From assembly GCA_037903475.1 (NCBI GenBank), contig JBAJFG010000421.1, positions 62,001 through 126,000 of the forward strand: a stretch of DNA of 64,000 nucleotides, written 5' to 3'. Of this stretch, positions 36,774 through 47,264 are shown piece by piece (within the stretch, counting starts at the first letter, position 1; every line of letters starts with the position of its first letter). This DNA is from Ancylostoma caninum (taxonomy: Eukaryota; Nematoda; Chromadorea; Rhabditida; Ancylostomatidae). The notes beneath the pieces were generated by a model. The model did no database searches. It was not told the DNA's origin and saw nothing but the letters and a program-made list of their open reading frames with translations. The position numbers were made by a program, and so were the translations under genes.

Positions 36774-37120
36774 CTGTAATGAAAAGGGGTAACCCACTTG
36801 TTATTTCCCAATACAGAGATTCGGAAATCTTTTACATTTTGCCTTTTTTGCGTTTTATTTTAGGCACTTCTCCATTTCCAAAGCGACTAAGATCAACTGT
36901 GCTTGGACATGCAACCGAAAACAAAGTTTTGATATAAGACTACACATGTATACAGAAACCGCTCGACTTAAGGCAGCCTCCATTGAAAATTTAATTGGCG
37001 AGTTTTTTTGAAGCGAAATCTAAGGTTTCTGACCGTTTGAAACATTGATAAAGTGGCCAATTTCATCAGAATGCTCGGAGAACCCATTTTCAGATTTTCG
37101 GTGTGCCAACTTGCTATTCC

Positions 37121-37194
37121 TATGAATAAGCGTCAAGTGGTGCACATGGGATGCTGACGCTATGAATAAGCGTCAAGTGGTGCACATGGGATGT
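37121..37194. repeat. 40-bp tandem duplication
   Basis: TATGAATAAGCGTCAAGTGG plus TGCACATGGGATG occurs at 37121 and again at 37161, a 40-bp period with two copies. Confidence 0.9.
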
Positions 37195-37392
37195 GACAAA
37201 AACTTCATAATAACGCCTTGAAAATCACATAATTTCATGGCGCATCCGCATATCTGTCCAATTTTGCCTGAATAGTTTTTTGGGCGAGGGTACTGAAACT
37301 CTTGACTACTGTTCTTAATGGCTAGTACATCATCAGAAAAGAGCTGTGGCTACTGAGTTGCTTTTACAATGGTAACACGCATTCATTTTATA

Positions 37393-37933
37393 CAGGGGGG
37401 GGCCATAAGTTATTGTACAACGTTTGCTGGCCCATTTCTCCGCAGTAGTAAAATATTTTTTGCCGCACTAGGCACTGTTTAATAGAGCTGGATTTGCTCT
37501 ATCTTTTGATCACAAAAACCTCCTGGATACTTCCAAGATAAAGAAAAAAGTTTATCGGAAACATTCATTGCAGACTTTCGGTGCCGCAAAATGCACTAAC
37601 TCTGCCCGCAATTTCCGAGCAAAACAGCCACAAAAACAGTTTGATATTTTTAGAAAGAGCATTCTTTGCTCTTTAAGATGCATCTAAGCAGTACACCCCA
37701 CTTTAGAGATTTGGTGGATTTTTCGTAAAAAATTTCCACATCAACCCGCTTTTTTCAAAAACCTGTTCTAAGTCCAACTGCTCCAAAGCAAAACTCTCCC
37801 GGGAAACCGGGTTTTAACTGTAAGATACTTTGATCCCTGCTCTATTCGGCAGCGAAAAGAGCAGGATAATCCATGTGTTGCTGGTGGAGAAATAAATGAG
37901 CAAACGTTGTACAATAACTTATGGCCCCCCCTG
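37393..37933. mobile_element. TA-flanked MITE with G-run termini
   Basis: The termini CAGGGGGGG(G)CCATAAG and the following TTATTGTACAACGTTTGCT are complementary at the two ends, with weaker similarity for about 20 bp more (TTTCTCC motifs). TA flanks both sides. The ends differ only in the length of the G run (8 versus 7). It is 541 bp with no coding capacity and the layout is Tc1/mariner-like. Confidence 0.8.
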
Positions 37934-39496
37934 TATATAATTATACGTACATCAAGTAAGTGCTACCGGCACAAACTGCCATAACCTACAGGGGGAGAAC
38001 ACCATAGAAAGGTTTGCTCACAAATTTGAAGTATATAATTCACGAATTTCACTAGAATCATCGCAGCGAGCTTCTCCGGAGTCTGTTAAGACGTCAGAAT
38101 CGAAAAGAGGTAAGGTTGTGCCTTTGACTCTTTTCAAGCTCTTCGTACACGGCCCAAGCTAACGCCAGCGACTGAAAGCTGTTCAATCATGGAGCTCTGT
38201 AGGAAGGCAGAACCGCGTCCCAGTAGGAATTATTCCTATTTGAACAAATATCAACACATCAGTTGCAATTTGGTTAAGTATTCAATCAAGCAAGGTTGTA
38301 GTAAATGTTAGGGCGAGAACAATGAATGCGCAATTTCTTCTTTTGTCTTGATGAGCTTGCTATAGAACACCTATTCTGAAGTTTTTATCTTTACGTATAT
38401 TGAAGAGGGAGAAGCCTATTTACAAATTTAACAGGTTTCAATAAGTATTCTACCGTTTTTGATTTCTGTAGCAAGAAGACAAAAAGAGAGATTCAAAAGA
38501 GATTTCCGTTTGTCTTATTTGAATTAGGATTGAACAAAAAAAAAACAGTAGTGGTAGAAATATCCAAAAAATTTTCAAGACATTGCTCGCTTGCTGCATG
38601 GAAGATGTCGAGGAACTCATTCAATCTCCATGTGTTTTGAGAATGCCTCAGAGATGAAAGTTATCATGGCTGCTACAATAAAGTGAAGATTACTGCCACA
38701 AAGCGCAATCGATTGGACACCCGCACAATACTCCACTGAGCGGAGTCCGCTCGTCATTTTGGAGCAATTCACACATAACATCGGAATCTGCGCCCCGAGC
38801 TGGTGTAGAAACTTCTCATTAATAATGTAAGACTCATGCACATGTAGGCGTTTATGAGTACGAACTAACTTTTTCTCACCTCCATTACTTTTGGAAGATC
38901 ACCGTTGCATTTGCTTTTTTCGGCACATATGCATTGCAGAACTTCGCCTTTACGCACGGCTGCCGGAATTTTACCAGGTCTGTACTTCACTTCCCTTCCT
39001 GGAATTTGAATATCAGATAGCTGCAACACTTCGCCGTAACGTACTTCCTGTATTATCCAACACCAAAACTAATTCAACACCTAATGAGCTGACTGTTCTG
39101 AGAATTGAAAAGACAATGACATGGCGGAGCTAATTTTGAAGTTACTGTAAAAATATTAGCGCGAGAACCTCAAACATCAGCTCGCAAAACTTTGGAGGCA
39201 TTGTGGATTCACGCGAAAAGTCCAAAAATGAACCGCAAGGAAGAATGCCTCTCTATCACACGGGAACTGGCACCGTATCTGGGATTACTCTTCTGATCCG
39301 GAAGAGTACGCCCAGTCATCTGCTTTTGAGGACAGTTAGCGGTCGCTCCAGTAACGTCACTCTAGTGACATCGAAGTGGTGAGCGTTTGGTACAACAGCT
39401 AGCTTCATGATTGAAAAACAGGCTTAGCGTTTCGTTTGTGTGGTTCAATAGAGATTTGGCCGGATAGTTAGCTTATCGAGTCGCCCATTTCAGGCT
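37934..39496. other. No gene modelled
   Basis: Possible exon-like frames exist: minus strand 38617-38841, hydrophobic, and plus strand 38940-39133, bounded by AG and ending MTWRS. Neither can be chained to neighbours or assigned to a family. Confidence 0.35.
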
Positions 39497-39520
39497 CTGA
39501 AGACGGCGATTTGCCGAAAC
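39497..39520 (+). ncRNA. Hammerhead-like motif of Penelope-type retroelement
   Basis: CTGAAGA (39497-39503), a short stem GGC...GCC and GAAAC (39516-39520) match the conserved core described for Penelope-like element hammerheads: CUGANGA, short stem II, GAAA. One base (C39504) is unpaired before stem II. Stems I and III were not established by eye. No reverse transcriptase is visible nearby. Confidence 0.4.
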
Positions 39521-39689
39521 GTAAGCCAGAATAAACTAGTTGCTAACCTCGCCTGAAGCTCACAAAATCAACTAATTTATTGTTCTAAGAATGTTCTATC
39601 AGTGAAGTTTCTTCAGAAATAATTCGAGAATCATGATTTCGGCTAGTGTTGAGAAACCAAGACATCATCCTTCTGCTCTAAAGGGCAGC

Positions 39690-39995
39690 TAGTGCAGGAA
39701 ATTTACGATAATTCGTGCGTCACAGGGCGTCTACGGACGTTCGTCACCCGCCGCGCCGCCGCGCGCGAATTCGCGCGCGGCACTACCTTTTTTTCCGTAG
39801 CGCAGACGCCGGGAGGGTGGGTATGGAGCGTTATACCTGGAGTGGGAGGCGCGGTCGAGCTCTGGCCAATCGCAGAGCTGGGCCGCACCGCACCGGTATA
39901 ACACCCCGGGAGGGTTCGTCGCGCACTCCGCCCTTTACGCCGCGTTTGCGGAAGGACGGGTGATGAACGTCACGTAATCGTCACAGGGGAAGGGT
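39690..39995. mobile_element. GC-rich foldback block with a 22-bp perfect palindrome
   Basis: GACGTTCGTCACCCG near the left side and GACGTTCATCACCCG read inward from the right are inverted counterparts. Positions 39759-39780 (CCGCGCGCGAATTCGCGCGC plus GG) are a perfect 22-bp palindrome. G+C is far above the flanks. No coding content is recognised. Confidence 0.5.
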
Positions 39996-40084
39996 GTAAG
40001 GAGGACCATTCTGGCGAGTTAGAAATCTGCTATCGGGAACAGGGAAAAATCCTGGCTGACGAGAGACATTGACAGACAATAACA

Positions 40085-40251
40085 CAGGGCGACCCGACGG
40101 CGATCACCAAGCGACCAGTCGCGTTAACCTCGGGTCGCACTGTAATCGCCATAGGGTCGCATGGTAACAGGCCACGCCCACAAATTTGGTATCTCGGGTG
40201 GCCGGCTCGGCCCGGTTTAGCCGTCGGGTCGCACGGTGTTGTTGCCTGAGT
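40085..40251 (-). repeat. Second copy of the CTCAGGCAACAACA repeat
   Basis: Read on the minus strand from 40251 it begins CTCAGGCAACAACACC then GCGACCCGACGGC, as at 33674. GCGACCCGACGGC recurs in the opposite sense at 40087-40099, so this copy has short inverted ends. Confidence 0.5.
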
Positions 40252-40864
40252 ATTGATACGCTAAGATCCCGGCGTTCAAACAGCCGCATTTGCATTTCAA
40301 AACATCTTTGTTCTTGACAGGATGGGAATCGCATTTTATTGGATGTTCTTCCCGAGGATTACCGTAGAGATTTGCCACCTACCACCAAAATGTCGTGAGC
40401 AAGATCCCTGAAACGTGAAACATCTGGATGACATTTATTACCACATTTCTTTTGATTCCGAATAGACATTGCTCACGCTTGGTTTCTTGGATAGGCCCAA
40501 TTTAACTTTAATACGAGGGCAGACTCCTTCTGCATCTTGACCCTTGGTCACCTCAATTAGGATGCACTTATGTAACGCAGTTACCGTGCGCTTCTGCAAA
40601 AACAAACATCGAAGAATGGGCCGCGACATGTGTGAAGAACTACGCTCACCAGCTGCTCTTCTGCTTCTTCGAATGTTATACAATCAAACCCTTGAACAGG
40701 ATTGGTTTGCCATGCCAACGTTGTGATAATAGCCACAAAGATTCCGCAGAGCATCAAATATAGACCTCAGGATCACAAATGAACCACCCTTCCTCATATT
40801 TCTCAGACACAACTGCTTTTCGCAGTATCACACGATAATTTCTAGCAAGCAGATTTGAAGGAGA

Positions 40865-40935
40865 CCGGCCTGATCGTCCGCTTAACGGTGGACTCTCAAG
40901 CTTTTTCTCGTGTTTGCTTCGCTAGCACTGTCCTC
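40865..40935 (-). mobile_element. 3' end fragment of the Helitron-like family
   Basis: The hairpin with GTCC...GGAC stem and the trailing TTTGCTTCGCT motif align with the copies at 41471 and 34226. The terminal CTRR has decayed to CCGG, still followed by T. How far the fragment extends to the right is not clear. Confidence 0.5.
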
Positions 40936-41470
40936 GAACGACATCTTCCCCACAACTCGTCAGCTATTCTACAGTTGCTAGCACTGGCAATACTCGACTT
41001 CTGGCTTCGGAGCACCTTTTCCACAGCTTCGAGACGGTTGGGTGAGGTCTTCCTCCCCTGAATGTGATCGGGTGCACCCTCCGCCCATCTGTGAATCATT
41101 TTCCCAGCATGGTTACCACGACGGGACACCGTCGCTTCCTTCACCATCGATGAACACGTCTCTCTGCATCCTATCAACTATGCAGTCCAGCCGTAGCTCC
41201 AACTCAGAGGTGGACTCGTCGGTGGGAACTTTCCATTACCAAGGGCCGGCGCACCTCACACGTCTGCGCACCCCAATGAATGTGTTTCTCAGCCCCTTCA
41301 CCACACCGCGATACGGGTAGGCCCTTCAGGTAACGTCTTCCTTACTACTGATTGAGCATCCTCTGCACATGTGGATCGTTTAAAGCACCGTCTGAGTCTT
41401 TCCTCTCTTCCTTGCAGTTTCACGTTTCTCTCTGAGGCGCACCCACCCGCATTTTGCCAATTATATGACA

Positions 41471-42319
41471 CCAGCCTGATCGTCCTGCTAACGCCGGACT
41501 CTCAGGTTTGTTTTCGTGCTCGCTTCGCTCGCATATTTTCATTGTCCTCAGATAAGACTAGTGCAGGTAAATGAGCAGACACTATCCACACAGAAGTATT
41601 CTTTATATGGACAGCTCCTTTCGAACCATTCGTGGTGACGCATTTCGGTTTACTGTGGTGGAAGTAAACAGTAAAAATTGTAAGTGCAAACTGGGACTGG
41701 ACCTGAACAACGGTGCATCCTTATCTCACCGTTGCAACCTGCCTCCAAAGGTTCCTCCCGTTCTGGAAGCCGGCGCATCCTTATCACACCGTTGGACCCC
41801 ACTGCAGGCGTTTCCCCACTCTTAGACGTCGGCGCACCCTTATCACGACGATGGACCCGACTCCAGGCGTTTCCCCACTTTTGGACGCCGGTGCACCCTT
41901 ACCACGCCGATGGACCCGACTCCACGTGTTTCCCCACTTTTGGACGAAGCGCACCCTTATCACACCGTTGTACTCGACTCCAAGCGTTTCCCCACTTTTG
42001 GACGCCGGCGCACCGTTATCACACCGTTGGACCCGACTCCAGGCGTTTCCCACTTTCGGACGCCGGCGCACCCTTACCACCCCGTTGGATCCGTCCCCAG
42101 GCGTTCCCCCTATTTTAGACGCCGATCACACCCCTAGCCCACCTCTAACATACTCTATGCTGCAATCCCCATCTTTGTCACTCCTCACCCGTCTGGTTCA
42201 TCGTGTTCGTTGTAAAGGCATACTGCCCGTCTCTTTCCTTTTATACGGTCCTGTAATCAGAGGCCTATCTCACTCATTCCGAATGTGGTGAAAACAACTG
42301 CCCGCCATAATAATAAAGA
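41471..42319 (-). mobile_element. Helitron-like element with 59-bp minisatellite, copy B
   Basis: On the minus strand it starts A|TC TTTATTATTATGGCGGGC (42319 downwards) and ends with a hairpin then CTGG|T (41474-41471). The hairpin has compensatory changes relative to the other copies. It is 849 bp and non-coding apart from frames inside the tandem array. Its 5' end faces the 5' end of the copy at 42436, 116 bp away. Confidence 0.65.
41710..42125. repeat. 59-bp GC-rich minisatellite, about seven units
   Basis: Units carry GGACGCCGGCGCACCC, TTATCACACCGTTGGACCC and GACTCCAGGCGTTTCC with 58-59-bp spacing. They are the reverse complement of the array at 42560-43640. Confidence 0.9.
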
Positions 42320-42397
42320 TAAACATTTAAAAACAAAGTAACATAAGATTTTTATTCGTACTGTAAAGTAATTTCAAGAATTCGGCGACCCATTCTC

Positions 42398-42430
42398 GGG
42401 GGGGGCCCCCCCCTCCTGCGTCCGCCACTG
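42398..42430. mobile_element. hAT-like terminus beside a G8C8 palindrome
   Basis: Positions 42398-42405 are eight G and 42406-42413 eight C, a perfect 16-bp palindrome. Read on the minus strand from 42430 it starts CAGTGGCGGACGCAGGA, the type of end seen in many hAT-family MITEs. The rest of this element is not identified; it fills the gap between two Helitron-like copies. Confidence 0.4.
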
Positions 42431-42435
42431 ATATA

Positions 42436-44123
42436 TCATGACTTATAATAACGGGCTTAGTCTGTCTGTCACGTGTGTGTGTCAGTGTGTGTGAAACGAA
42501 ATTCGAGGGCGTGGCCTAGAGTGAAGAAAATGTTCTACACCGGGTCCACTATTGCTGTAGGAGTGCGCCGGCGTCCAAAGTGGGGAAACGCCTGGAGTCG
42601 GGTCCAACGGTGTGATAACGGTGCGCCGGCGTCCAAAAGTGGGGAAACGCCTGGAGTCGGATCCAACCGTGTGATAAGGGTGCGCCGGCGTCCAAAAGTG
42701 GGGAAACGCCTGGAGTCGGGTACAACGGTGTGATAACGGTGCGGCGGCGTCCAAAAGTGGGGAAACGCCTGGAGTCGGGTCCAACGGTGTGATAAGGGTG
42801 CGCCGGCGTCCAAAAGTGGGGAAACGCCTGGAGTCGGGTCCAACCGTGTGATAAGGGTGCGCCGGCGTCCGAAAGTGGGGAAACGCCTGGAGTCGGGTCC
42901 AAAGGTGTGGTAAGGGTGCACTGGCGTCCGAAAGTGGGGAAACACCTGGAGTCGGGTCCAAAGGTGTGGTAAGGGTGCGCCGGCGTATAAAAGTGGAAAA
43001 ACGCCTGGAGTCGGGTCCAACGGTGAGATAAGAATGTGCCGGCGTCCAAAAGAGGGGAAACGCCTGGAGTTGGGTCCAACGATGTGATAAGGGTGCGCCG
43101 GCGTCCAAAAGTGGGAAAACGCCTGGAGTCGGGTCCAACGGCGTGATAAGGGTGCGCCGGCGTCCGAAAGTGGGGAAACGCCTGGAGTCGGGTCCAAAGG
43201 TGTGGTAAGGGTGCGCTGGCGTCCGGAAGTGTGGAAACACCTGGAGTCGGGTCCCACGGTGTGATAAGGGTGCGCCGGCGTCCAAAAGTGGGGAAACCCG
43301 TGGTGGAGTTGGGTCCAACGGTGTGATAAGGGTGCGCCGGCGTCCAAAAGTGGGAAAACGCCTGGAGTCGGCTCCAACGGCGTGATAAGGGTGTGGTGGC
43401 GTCCAAAAGTGGGGAAACGCCTGGAGTTGGATCCAACGGTGTGATAAGGGTGTGGTGGCATCCAAAAGTGGGGAAACGCCTGGAGTCGGGTCCAACGGTG
43501 TGATAAGGGTGCGCCGGCGTCTAAAAGTGGGGAAACGCCTGGAGTCGTGTCCAACGGTGTGATAAGCGTGCGCCGGCGTCCAAAAGTGGGGAAACGCCTG
43601 GAGTTGGGTCCAACGGTGTGATAAGAGTGTGGCGGCTTCCACAAGTAAAGGAATTCGCTAGGCGGGTCTATTTCTGCATGAACGCTTATCCTGTTTGGGC
43701 GGACCCTCCTACCTAAATCGCCTAGATGTACATTGTTTCCTTTCGTATCAGTGTTCTTTTCCCATTCCTTTGGAGAAGAACCACTCCTTCATTTCCATTT
43801 ATATACACCGGTGGACCCTTATCACTTGAATTACCACAACAGCCAGTTGAGCCTAAATCATTTCAAGATAACATTTGCACTGAAATGGTTATACTCAGTT
43901 CTTCAGGGCCACTAACTTTGCTCATATGGAAGAGTATAACTTCGTTCATGTGGGGGGAAAGCTACCGCCTACGGGATCAAGGGTTTCTCAGGAGAGCGAT
44001 AGATGTGCGTGGAAGGATGCAGATTTTTCAAGCCATTTACACTTTTATGTTTGCTTTCAACGTGTAGTAAGCGAGCATCAGTAGAAGTCTGGAAGTCCGG
44101 CGTTAGCCGGACGGCCAGACTGG
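42436..44123 (+). mobile_element. Helitron-like element with 59-bp minisatellite, copy A'
   Basis: This is the longest copy at 1688 bp. It starts A|TCATGACTTATAATAACGGG (42436) and ends with the hairpin at 44095-44112 (GTCCGG...CCGGAC), seven bases, then CTGG (44120-44123) followed by T. These are the standard Helitron terminal features. It carries the large array at 42560-43640 and about 480 bp of unique sequence before the 3' hairpin. No replicase or helicase frame exists. Confidence 0.7.
42560..43640. repeat. 59-bp GC-rich minisatellite, about eighteen units
   Basis: The consensus unit on the plus strand is GTGCGCCGGCGTCCAAAAGT then GGGGAAACGCCTGGAGTCGG then GTCCAACGGTGTGATAAGG. Most units differ at only a few positions. 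Because 59 is not a multiple of three and the minus strand of the unit has no stop in any frame, all three minus-strand frames stay open for 295-386 codons. No start context or codon bias argues for translation. Confidence 0.95.
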
Positions 44124-45110
44124 TAATAAAATATTCGAGCACTCATTAACACAAAGTATTATAATAAAGGGGAACTAATGCCGCTAGCGGTACAGAAGGA
44201 AAGACATGAAATTGCGAGGTCATTACTAATCGGAATCAAATTATCTTCTTTCACTCCTGAGAATTTTACGATCGGTTTCTGAGGGCTATGCAAATTTCGA
44301 GGTTTCAAAACTAGGTGGATGAGAGATCTGCTCACTAACATTTATTTATTTATTCATATGCACTCAAGGTTGCTTAGTTAAAATCAGCTGAACCGAAGAA
44401 TGGCTACTATGACAACATTAACGTTAGATTATTATGCTTTTATCATTAACAACATGCCTGCAAAAGTGAGAGTCCTGAAGAGTGCTGACAGGAAACATCT
44501 ACAAGAAGATCCTTCTGTGATGCTAAAATCTAAATGACTTGCTCAAATCTTATCCTGTCGCTTATCAAGACACAAAATAACTAAGGTGTGATTGGAATCA
44601 TGTTTGTAATGTACATCACTTTCGAGCAGTGGATAAGAACGAGTAGCACCTAGGGAAATGGTCATAATTCCCATGGGTACCCAGCCGGGGCGTGAACCTC
44701 TTTGTTGTACTCGAAGGCACCATTTCCTTGGTGCTTGAGCAGAGAATAGCAAGAATAGGTACCGAAGTGGCATCACTTGTTATTGACATCATTAGCTAGA
44801 AGAGGAGGGGGATTGCGGGTTTAAGCGGATGTGTATCATCGTGAGAGAAAACGAGGCGGAGACTTTCCGCCCTCCACGATTAATTCGTCCTCTATCGCAT
44901 TCAAATTTTGCATTGTCATGTATAGTGGAATCGCGCACAAAGAGAACGAGTCAACCGTTTGGAGCGGGAGGAGGATTTGAACGAACCAATCGCATAACTG
45001 TACCACGCCCCGTTTTCCCTCACGATTATACACACCCTGTTTAAGCTATGCAAGAGGTAGATCTTTCTTTGGAACAAGTAATGTTGTCAAACTTGTAGAA
45101 GAAACAAATA
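44124..45110. other. No gene recognised
   Basis: No exon, terminal repeat or RNA gene is supported. A tract of ATTTATTTATTT occurs near 44340. Confidence 0.4.
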
Positions 45111-45986
45111 TTAGGTTGAGGAGAAAGTAATGGAAGAAATTTTTCAAAACTTCCGTATTCCTTATTGCTGATGATTCGATCAGGCATTGCCTGCTGACAT
45201 AGTAGTAGATTCCCCAGCGTATTACCCTGTGGCTACTGAACGACCAGAAAGCTCTTGTTGCTGCAGTTACGCCTCCATTTCTGAAAGGGTACTTTTCCCT
45301 TACCTTTATCATGAGCTGCCCTGCAAAGCCTCGGCAAGCACTGGGGTGAGTAACAGCAGCAGTGCAATAAAGGAGGGAGTAGCTAAATATTTCACAGTAC
45401 GCGACTGCTCCACATACTCCGAATCTCGAGATATGGGCCTTCATGAGGAGCACGCCTAGGACGCTCTCACGTCACAATGCTAAGTGGTTGCTGTGATTCG
45501 CGTAGCTCCGACAAGGTAAGACAGACACGGCTACCATATGGGTTGGCCAGGTCTAAAAATGAGGGGAACCATTGGAGAAAAACGATAAAAACGAGAAAAA
45601 CCCCGCTCCACCCCACTTTTTTACGTGCCAATTTTCCCACATTTTTCCTGTCCCAGACTGGCGGGGCCTTCCCCCGCTCTGGTAACCCACTACTTTTATT
45701 CTACTGGCTTGTCACTCTCTGATCACTATCTCTTCCCTCCTCTCAGTCTCTTCTTGGGCTATGAAGAGTCTGTTAATTTTGACCGTTTTCGAGCCGGAGT
45801 CTCTTTGTATGACCAGTCGCAACCTGCGCCGTTCTGAGTAGAGAGAGACAGCGTTCTACCTGTGCTGGAGTGATGCTGTATATTTCAAAAGTGTATACTC
45901 AATTCATTGAGAAAAACTCTCTCAAAAGTTAGAGATGAAAATTCGACTTGGATGCCATTTCTTCCATTATTTTCTCCTCAACCTAA
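45111..45986. mobile_element. Mariner-ended element with unrelated interior
   Basis: The ends are near-perfect mariner-type inverted repeats flanked by TA: TTAGGTTGAGGAGAAAGTAA at the left and TTAGGTTGAGGAGAAAATAA read inward from the right, both continuing TGGAAGAAAT. The 876-bp interior shows no transposase reading on either strand. It includes C-rich sequence near 45600-45690 and a stop-bounded minus-strand frame that looks like a signal peptide. Confidence 0.75.
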
Positions 45987-46733
45987 TACAAGGCAAGAGA
46001 AGACAGGTTATAATGCAAGCAATAAAAGGGTAGGGAAATGCCGAACTAATGCGTTGGTGAGAAAATTTCATGCAGCTTTCTGGCCAAAATTTCTGAAAAT
46101 CCACGGAAATCCATACATGGCTTTACAAATCTACGATTTTTCAATGAATCACCTCAAAATGACTATGAATTAGGATTACGCTCCCAACGCTAAAAAATCA
46201 AATTGCGGCATGCAAGCCCTGGATGCATTGTGACTCTATTCTATGAAAAGGATCTAGAGATGAACCTTAGAGAGTGCTTTTCAATCTTGCAGGAACATTC
46301 TACGTAATTACGGGTGCTTCTAGTCATTTACTGCGATTCAGCTCGCAGCCGCCGCTATTATCTGTTCGCCCACTGAATCAAGTGTGATGTACGGCTTTCA
46401 CCTCTATTTTCATGTAAAAGTACACCTATCTAATCAGGGTAGGAAGACGTTCCTGCTGGTGAATCACATTTAGACAGACGCCCACAACAAGCGCTTCTCC
46501 ATCCTTTCAGATTCTGGAGAAGGCAAGCATTCCGGAACGTGAACTAGGATTAGCGATGACAACAACCACATGTGACGCCATTAATGAGACAACCTCATAG
46601 CTAATTCGTGAACATTGTTTAAATTATAGAATTTTCGGAGGGCTTGAGTTGGCAATCGGGCTAGATGCGATTAATAAAAGCTTATTCTGTTTTCATTCCA
46701 GATGGAATTCCAGAGAACTAGTATAGGGGTATC

Positions 46734-47264
46734 AAAAAGGTTCCGTCCTAGACTACTTCCAAAATCTCTACAGCGACAAAATTTTGCTTTAACAAAATAT
46801 AGGTCCCTCGAACACTTATACACTTTTCTTAGCTCAATTTCATTTCCTTGAGCCGTTTAAGTAGCGTTTTTTATCGCATGAGGCAGATTATCTTCCAAAA
46901 GCCGAGTTCAGCTCATTTTCTATCCTGAATCTCATTGCTCGAAGATGTTATTCCACATTTCCCAGCGTATAGTAGTTGCTAGATGCCAGGGCCGGACTAT
47001 AAGATCTGTGATTCACTGATTCAAATCCGCATTCCAGTGTGGCAGCAACCGCAATCCTTAATCTGTGGAGGGGTGCGCTGTCGAGAAACATGTGACCCAC
47101 TGTGGTTGGGCTAGAAAAAAGCGCCATCGTTTTTGAACGAGTCAGCTTGAGAATATGGAACTTAGCGTGGTGGTTTTAAAGACTTCAGGCTACACTACTG
47201 CACTTGGAGTTTTGAGGAGAAAGGGATGGAATAGATCGAGGCCGGAAACTTTTTGACACCCCTA
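46734..47264 (-). mobile_element. Decayed mariner with recognisable transposase remnant
   Basis: TA-flanked ends read TAGGGGTATCAAAAAGGTTC (left) and TAGGGGTGTCAAAAAGTTTC (right, inward). Minus-strand translation of about 46950-47091 gives MFLDSAPLHRLRIAVAATLE, continuing to SYSPALASSNYY. This matches the mariner pattern of D-N-A-P-x-H followed by YSPDLAPSDYY, with the catalytic-region Asp and Asn changed. Only 531 bp remain, so it is a deleted, dead copy. Confidence 0.75.

Noticed and set aside
38617..39133. Hydrophobic minus-strand frame and an AG-bounded plus-strand frame as receptor exons
   Set aside because: Neither chains to further exons, and they lack the conserved Cys, DR or EYR signatures seen in the true receptors.
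41471..43640. CRISPR-like repeat arrays
   Set aside because: Units are contiguous tandem repeats without unique spacers, in a eukaryotic genome.
42482..43644. Three overlapping long open frames (386, 369 and 295 codons) on the minus strand as genes
   Set aside because: They follow entirely from the stop-free 59-bp tandem unit; the peptides only repeat the unit and there is no start or splice context.
45290..45425. Signal-peptide-like minus-strand reading (FIALLLLLTPVLAEA)
   Set aside because: There is no ATG in frame, two stops follow directly, and it lies inside a mariner-ended element.
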